Shown: piece by piece, positions 8,847 to 10,546 of the stretch
How positions within the stretch are numbered: position 1 is the stretch's first letter
How the letters are laid out: each line of letters starts with the position of its first letter
Assembly (NCBI GenBank): GCA_027058255.1
Contig: JALUTE010000323.1
Location: forward strand, 1 to 10,546
DNA length: 10,546 bases
Source: Methyloligella sp.
GTDB taxonomy: Bacteria > Pseudomonadota > Alphaproteobacteria > Rhizobiales > JALUTE01
Direction: 5' to 3'
Program-made: the position numbers and the translations under genes
Notes under the pieces: model-generated
Seen by the model: only the letters and a program-made list of their open reading frames with translations
Database searches by the model: none
What the model was told of the DNA's origin: nothing

Positions 8847-9674
8847 GTGACAAGCCCGTCGTCCAAAGCCGCCCCTCCGGGGGCACGCGAGAGCCGGACG
8901 CGGCCCCGCGTCGGCCTCTTCGTCACCTGCCTCGTCGATCTGCTGCGCCCTTCGGTCGGCTTTGCGGCGGTTGCGCTTCTGGAGGAGGCGGGCTGCGAGG
9001 TGGCGGTGCCCCTGGACCAGACCTGCTGCGGCCAGCCCGCCTGGAATTCCGGCGATCGCGGCGAAGCGGCGGCTCTGGCCAAGCGCGTGATCCGCGCCTT
9101 CGAGCCCTTCGATCACGTGGTGGCGCCATCGGGCTCCTGCGCCGGCATGATCGCCAGGCACTATCCCGCCGTTCTCGAGGGCGAGGGCGAATGGGCCGAG
9201 CGCGCGCGCAGGCTCGCGGCCAAGACCCACGAGCTCGTGTCCTTTCTGGTCGATGTGCGGGGCGTGGAGCGCGTCTCGGCGCGCTGGAGCGGGCGCGTCG
9301 TCTATCACGATGCCTGCGCGGGGCTCAGGGAGCTCGGCGTGCGCGAGCAACCACGCCGCCTGCTGGCCGCCATGGACGGGGTCACGGTCCTTGAGCCTGA
9401 CGAGCGCGAGGCCTGTTGCGGGTTCGGCGGCACCTTCGCTGTCAAATATGACGAGATCTCCAACGCCATGGTGACCCGCAAATGCGTGGCGCTTCGCGAG
9501 ACCGGGGCCGATCTCGTCCTCGCCGGCGACCTCGGCTGCCTGATGAACATCGCCGGCAAGCTGCGGCGCGAGGGCAGCGCCATGGCCTGCCGCCACGTGG
9601 CGGAGATCCTCGCCGGCATGACCGACACCCCGCCCATCGGCGCCGGCAAGGCGGAGAAGACCGGCCGGCGCTAG
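8847..9674 (+). CDS. lutA: CCG-domain iron-sulfur protein, LutA/LldE (YkgE) type
   Basis: A cytosolic protein of 275 aa (family about 240-260; the extra length is a low-complexity N-terminus of about 20 residues). LutA works with LutB and LutC in oxidation of L-lactate to pyruvate; related CCG subunits occur in glycolate oxidase (GlcF) and heterodisulfide reductase. Two CCG modules are visible: C28 (LFVTCLVD), C60-C61-G62 (QTCCGQPAWNSG) and C98 (PSGSCAGM), then C157 (YHDACAGLRE), C190-C191-G192 (ACCGFGGTFAVKYDEIS) and C231 (DLGCLMNI). All expected cysteines are present. The motifs VTCLVD, CCGQPAxNSG and CCGFGGTFAVKY are specific to LutA rather than GlcF. No lutB or lutC follows: the next gene is a convergent metallophosphoesterase. 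The catalytic partner must be elsewhere, or the protein has another role. Confidence 0.92.
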   Translation: MTSPSSKAAPPGARESRTRPRVGLFVTCLVDLLRPSVGFAAVALLEEAGCEVAVPLDQTCCGQPAWNSGDRGEAAALAKRVIRAFEPFDHVVAPSGSCAGMIARHYPAVLEGEGEWAERARRLAAKTHELVSFLVDVRGVERVSARWSGRVVYHDACAGLRELGVREQPRRLLAAMDGVTVLEPDEREACCGFGGTFAVKYDEISNAMVTRKCVALRETGADLVLAGDLGCLMNIAGKLRREGSAMACRHVAEILAGMTDTPPIGAGKAEKTGRR

Positions 9675-9692
9675 ATGCCAGGCGAACGATCG

Positions 9693-9720
9693 CCGCTCGC
9701 AGACGATCGTCTGCGAGCGG
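9693..9720. terminator. Perfect 28-nt palindrome between convergent genes, probable terminator
   Basis: CCGCTCGCAGACGA (9693-9706) is followed with no spacer by its exact reverse complement (9707-9720). As RNA it could form a stem of about 12 bp with a tight loop in either direction. It begins 18 nt after the lutA stop and ends 59 nt before the stop of the convergent metallophosphoesterase gene, the expected place for a shared transcription end. No T run follows directly (the nearest is TTT at 9728-9730), so intrinsic termination would be weak; RNA end protection or a protein-binding site are alternatives. Confidence 0.5.
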
Positions 9721-9779
9721 GCGCGCGTTTCCGGACCCTGGCGGTCAAGCGCTTCGACCCCGGCGATGACAGTGCCAGA

Positions 9780-10546
9780 TTACGGATGCACGCGGTGCTC
9801 GGCGCCTCCCTCGGCAAGGGTCAGGGTGGTCTCCTCCAGGGCCATGCCGCGCGCTGCCCGCTCGGCCGGCGGCAGAACGTCGATGCTCGGCCACAACCCC
9901 GTCTCCAGCGCAACCGCATAGGGCTGTGCATGCCCCGCGGCCCGCATGGCTCGCACGGCCCCGCGCCAGTCATAGGCGAGGCGGCAGAGCTCGAATGCGA
10001 TATTCCCGCCCGCGCGCCGCATCACCCCGTACCAGCCATCGCGCGTGCCGTCATTGGCAGGAATGCCGATGGCGCCGGCATTGAACCAGACACCGCGCCC
10101 GAGCCTCTGGACAAAGGGAAGGCCGCAATGGCCGGCAAGGATGATGTCCGCGCCGGCGCGGGCAAGGTCGGCCGCCTTCTCCGCCGCCGGACTGGATGCG
10201 AAGACGAAGCGGTTGCTTGCATCGAGCGCCCCATGCAGGACGGTGACCCGCCGGCCCGCCCAGGTGAAGTCGAGCCGGGGGGCAAGCGCGGCCATCCAGG
10301 CGCGGCTCTCGGCGGAGATGCGGGCGCTCGCATAGGCATACCAGCCCCTGGAGAGAAGATCGCAAGCCGTGCCCTCGCCAAAGCCGCAGCCGCAATCGGG
10401 GGCGCCGGCAGCGATCTGCTCCTCGCAATTGCCGGCGATCACGATGCAGCCCCATTCCCGGATCGCGCGGACCGTCTCCTCGGGCTCGGCGCAATAGGCG
10501 ATCACGTCGCCCGTGCAGATCACCCGCTCGGGGGGAATGGCCAGCG
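9780..10546 (-). CDS. Metallophosphoesterase-family protein, N-terminus outside window
   Basis: A calcineurin-like phosphoesterase-family protein. 254 residues are visible and the start lies beyond the right edge; the frame reads in as LAIPPERVICTGDVIAYCAEP. The missing part would carry the first D-x-H metal motif. Visible fold markers are CTGDVIAY (second metal motif), VIAGNCEEQ (site of the usual GNHD/E), GCGFGEGTACDLLSRGWYAYA, VTVLHGALD (the third motif His), ILAGHCGLPF (site of the usual GHTHLPF), and VWFNAGAIGIPANDGTRDGWYGV, a typical C-terminal strand region of YfcE-like phosphoesterases. The substrate is unknown. Two metal or catalytic positions differ from the canonical enzyme: Cys for the His in GNH, and Gly for the second His in GHxH. 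It may use a modified metal site or be regulatory. The gene is convergent with lutA. Confidence 0.88.
   Translation of the reverse strand, partial: LAIPPERVICTGDVIAYCAEPEETVRAIREWGCIVIAGNCEEQIAAGAPDCGCGFGEGTACDLLSRGWYAYASARISAESRAWMAALAPRLDFTWAGRRVTVLHGALDASNRFVFASSPAAEKAADLARAGADIILAGHCGLPFVQRLGRGVWFNAGAIGIPANDGTRDGWYGVMRRAGGNIAFELCRLAYDWRGAVRAMRAAGHAQPYAVALETGLWPSIDVLPPAERAARGMALEETTLTLAEGGAEHRVHP

Noticed and set aside
8684..9082. N-terminal extension of the TRAP binding protein to a start at 9082 (478 aa)
   Set aside because: The signal peptide and the AAAGGAGG site place the start at 8683. The extension is antisense to lutA and would put about 130 residues before the signal peptide.
9675..10546. 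A plus-strand frame starting with ATG directly after the lutA TAG stop and open to the right edge, tempting as a downstream lutB-like gene
   Set aside because: Only the first 35 codons are outside the metallophosphoesterase gene; the rest is its codon-register antisense. It shows no LutB ferredoxin cysteines, has no ribosome binding site of its own and runs through the 28-nt palindrome.

Overview
The window reads as ordinary chromosomal DNA of a high-GC alphaproteobacterium, probably near Hyphomicrobiales (Rhizobiales). The clues are the NadC motif style ([11 protein letters not shown] rather than [10 protein letters not shown]), a small soluble class I cytochrome c, the metallophosphoesterase type, the GC-rich third codon positions and the compact housekeeping layout. 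The order assignment is an inference from sequence style, not a search result. I see no transposase, integrase, phage gene, CRISPR array, rRNA or att-like repeat.

Layout, left to right. (1) 3-1969 (+): the 3' part of nadB and all of nadC, overlapping by 4 nt, encode the L-aspartate oxidase and quinolinate phosphoribosyltransferase steps of de novo NAD synthesis. A small two-helix membrane protein gene (2036-2269, +) follows. (2) 2376-2693 (-): acylphosphatase. (3) 2927-3012 (-): tRNA-Leu(GAG) with encoded CCA, divergent from lipB (3164-3883, +), the octanoyltransferase of lipoate synthesis. (4) 3933-6665 (-): full-length pyruvate, phosphate dikinase, convergent with lipB. (5) A 357-nt divergent intergenic region leads to a periplasmic c-type cytochrome gene (7023-7421, +), followed after 140 nt by a strong intrinsic terminator (7562-7596). 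(6) 7646-8683 (-): a periplasmic TRAP-transporter solute-binding protein, divergent from a LutA/LldE-type CCG-domain iron-sulfur protein gene (8847-9674, +). Neither has its usual partners within the window. (7) A perfect 28-nt palindrome (9693-9720) lies between lutA and a convergent metallophosphoesterase-family gene (9780 to the right edge, -) whose N-terminus is outside the window.

Most genes are single transcription units in alternating orientation. The only clear operon is nadB-nadC, possibly extended by the small membrane gene. A loose carbon and redox theme can be drawn (NAD synthesis, lipoate for 2-oxoacid dehydrogenases, PEP/pyruvate exchange, organic-acid capture and 2-hydroxyacid oxidation, cytochrome c), but these are common core genes and no joint system is shown. 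I found no convincing new system. The items most worth a second look are the divergent orphan TRAP-binding-protein/lutA pair, the altered metal-binding motifs of the metallophosphoesterase, the 28-nt palindrome and the 140-nt stretch between the cytochrome gene and its terminator.
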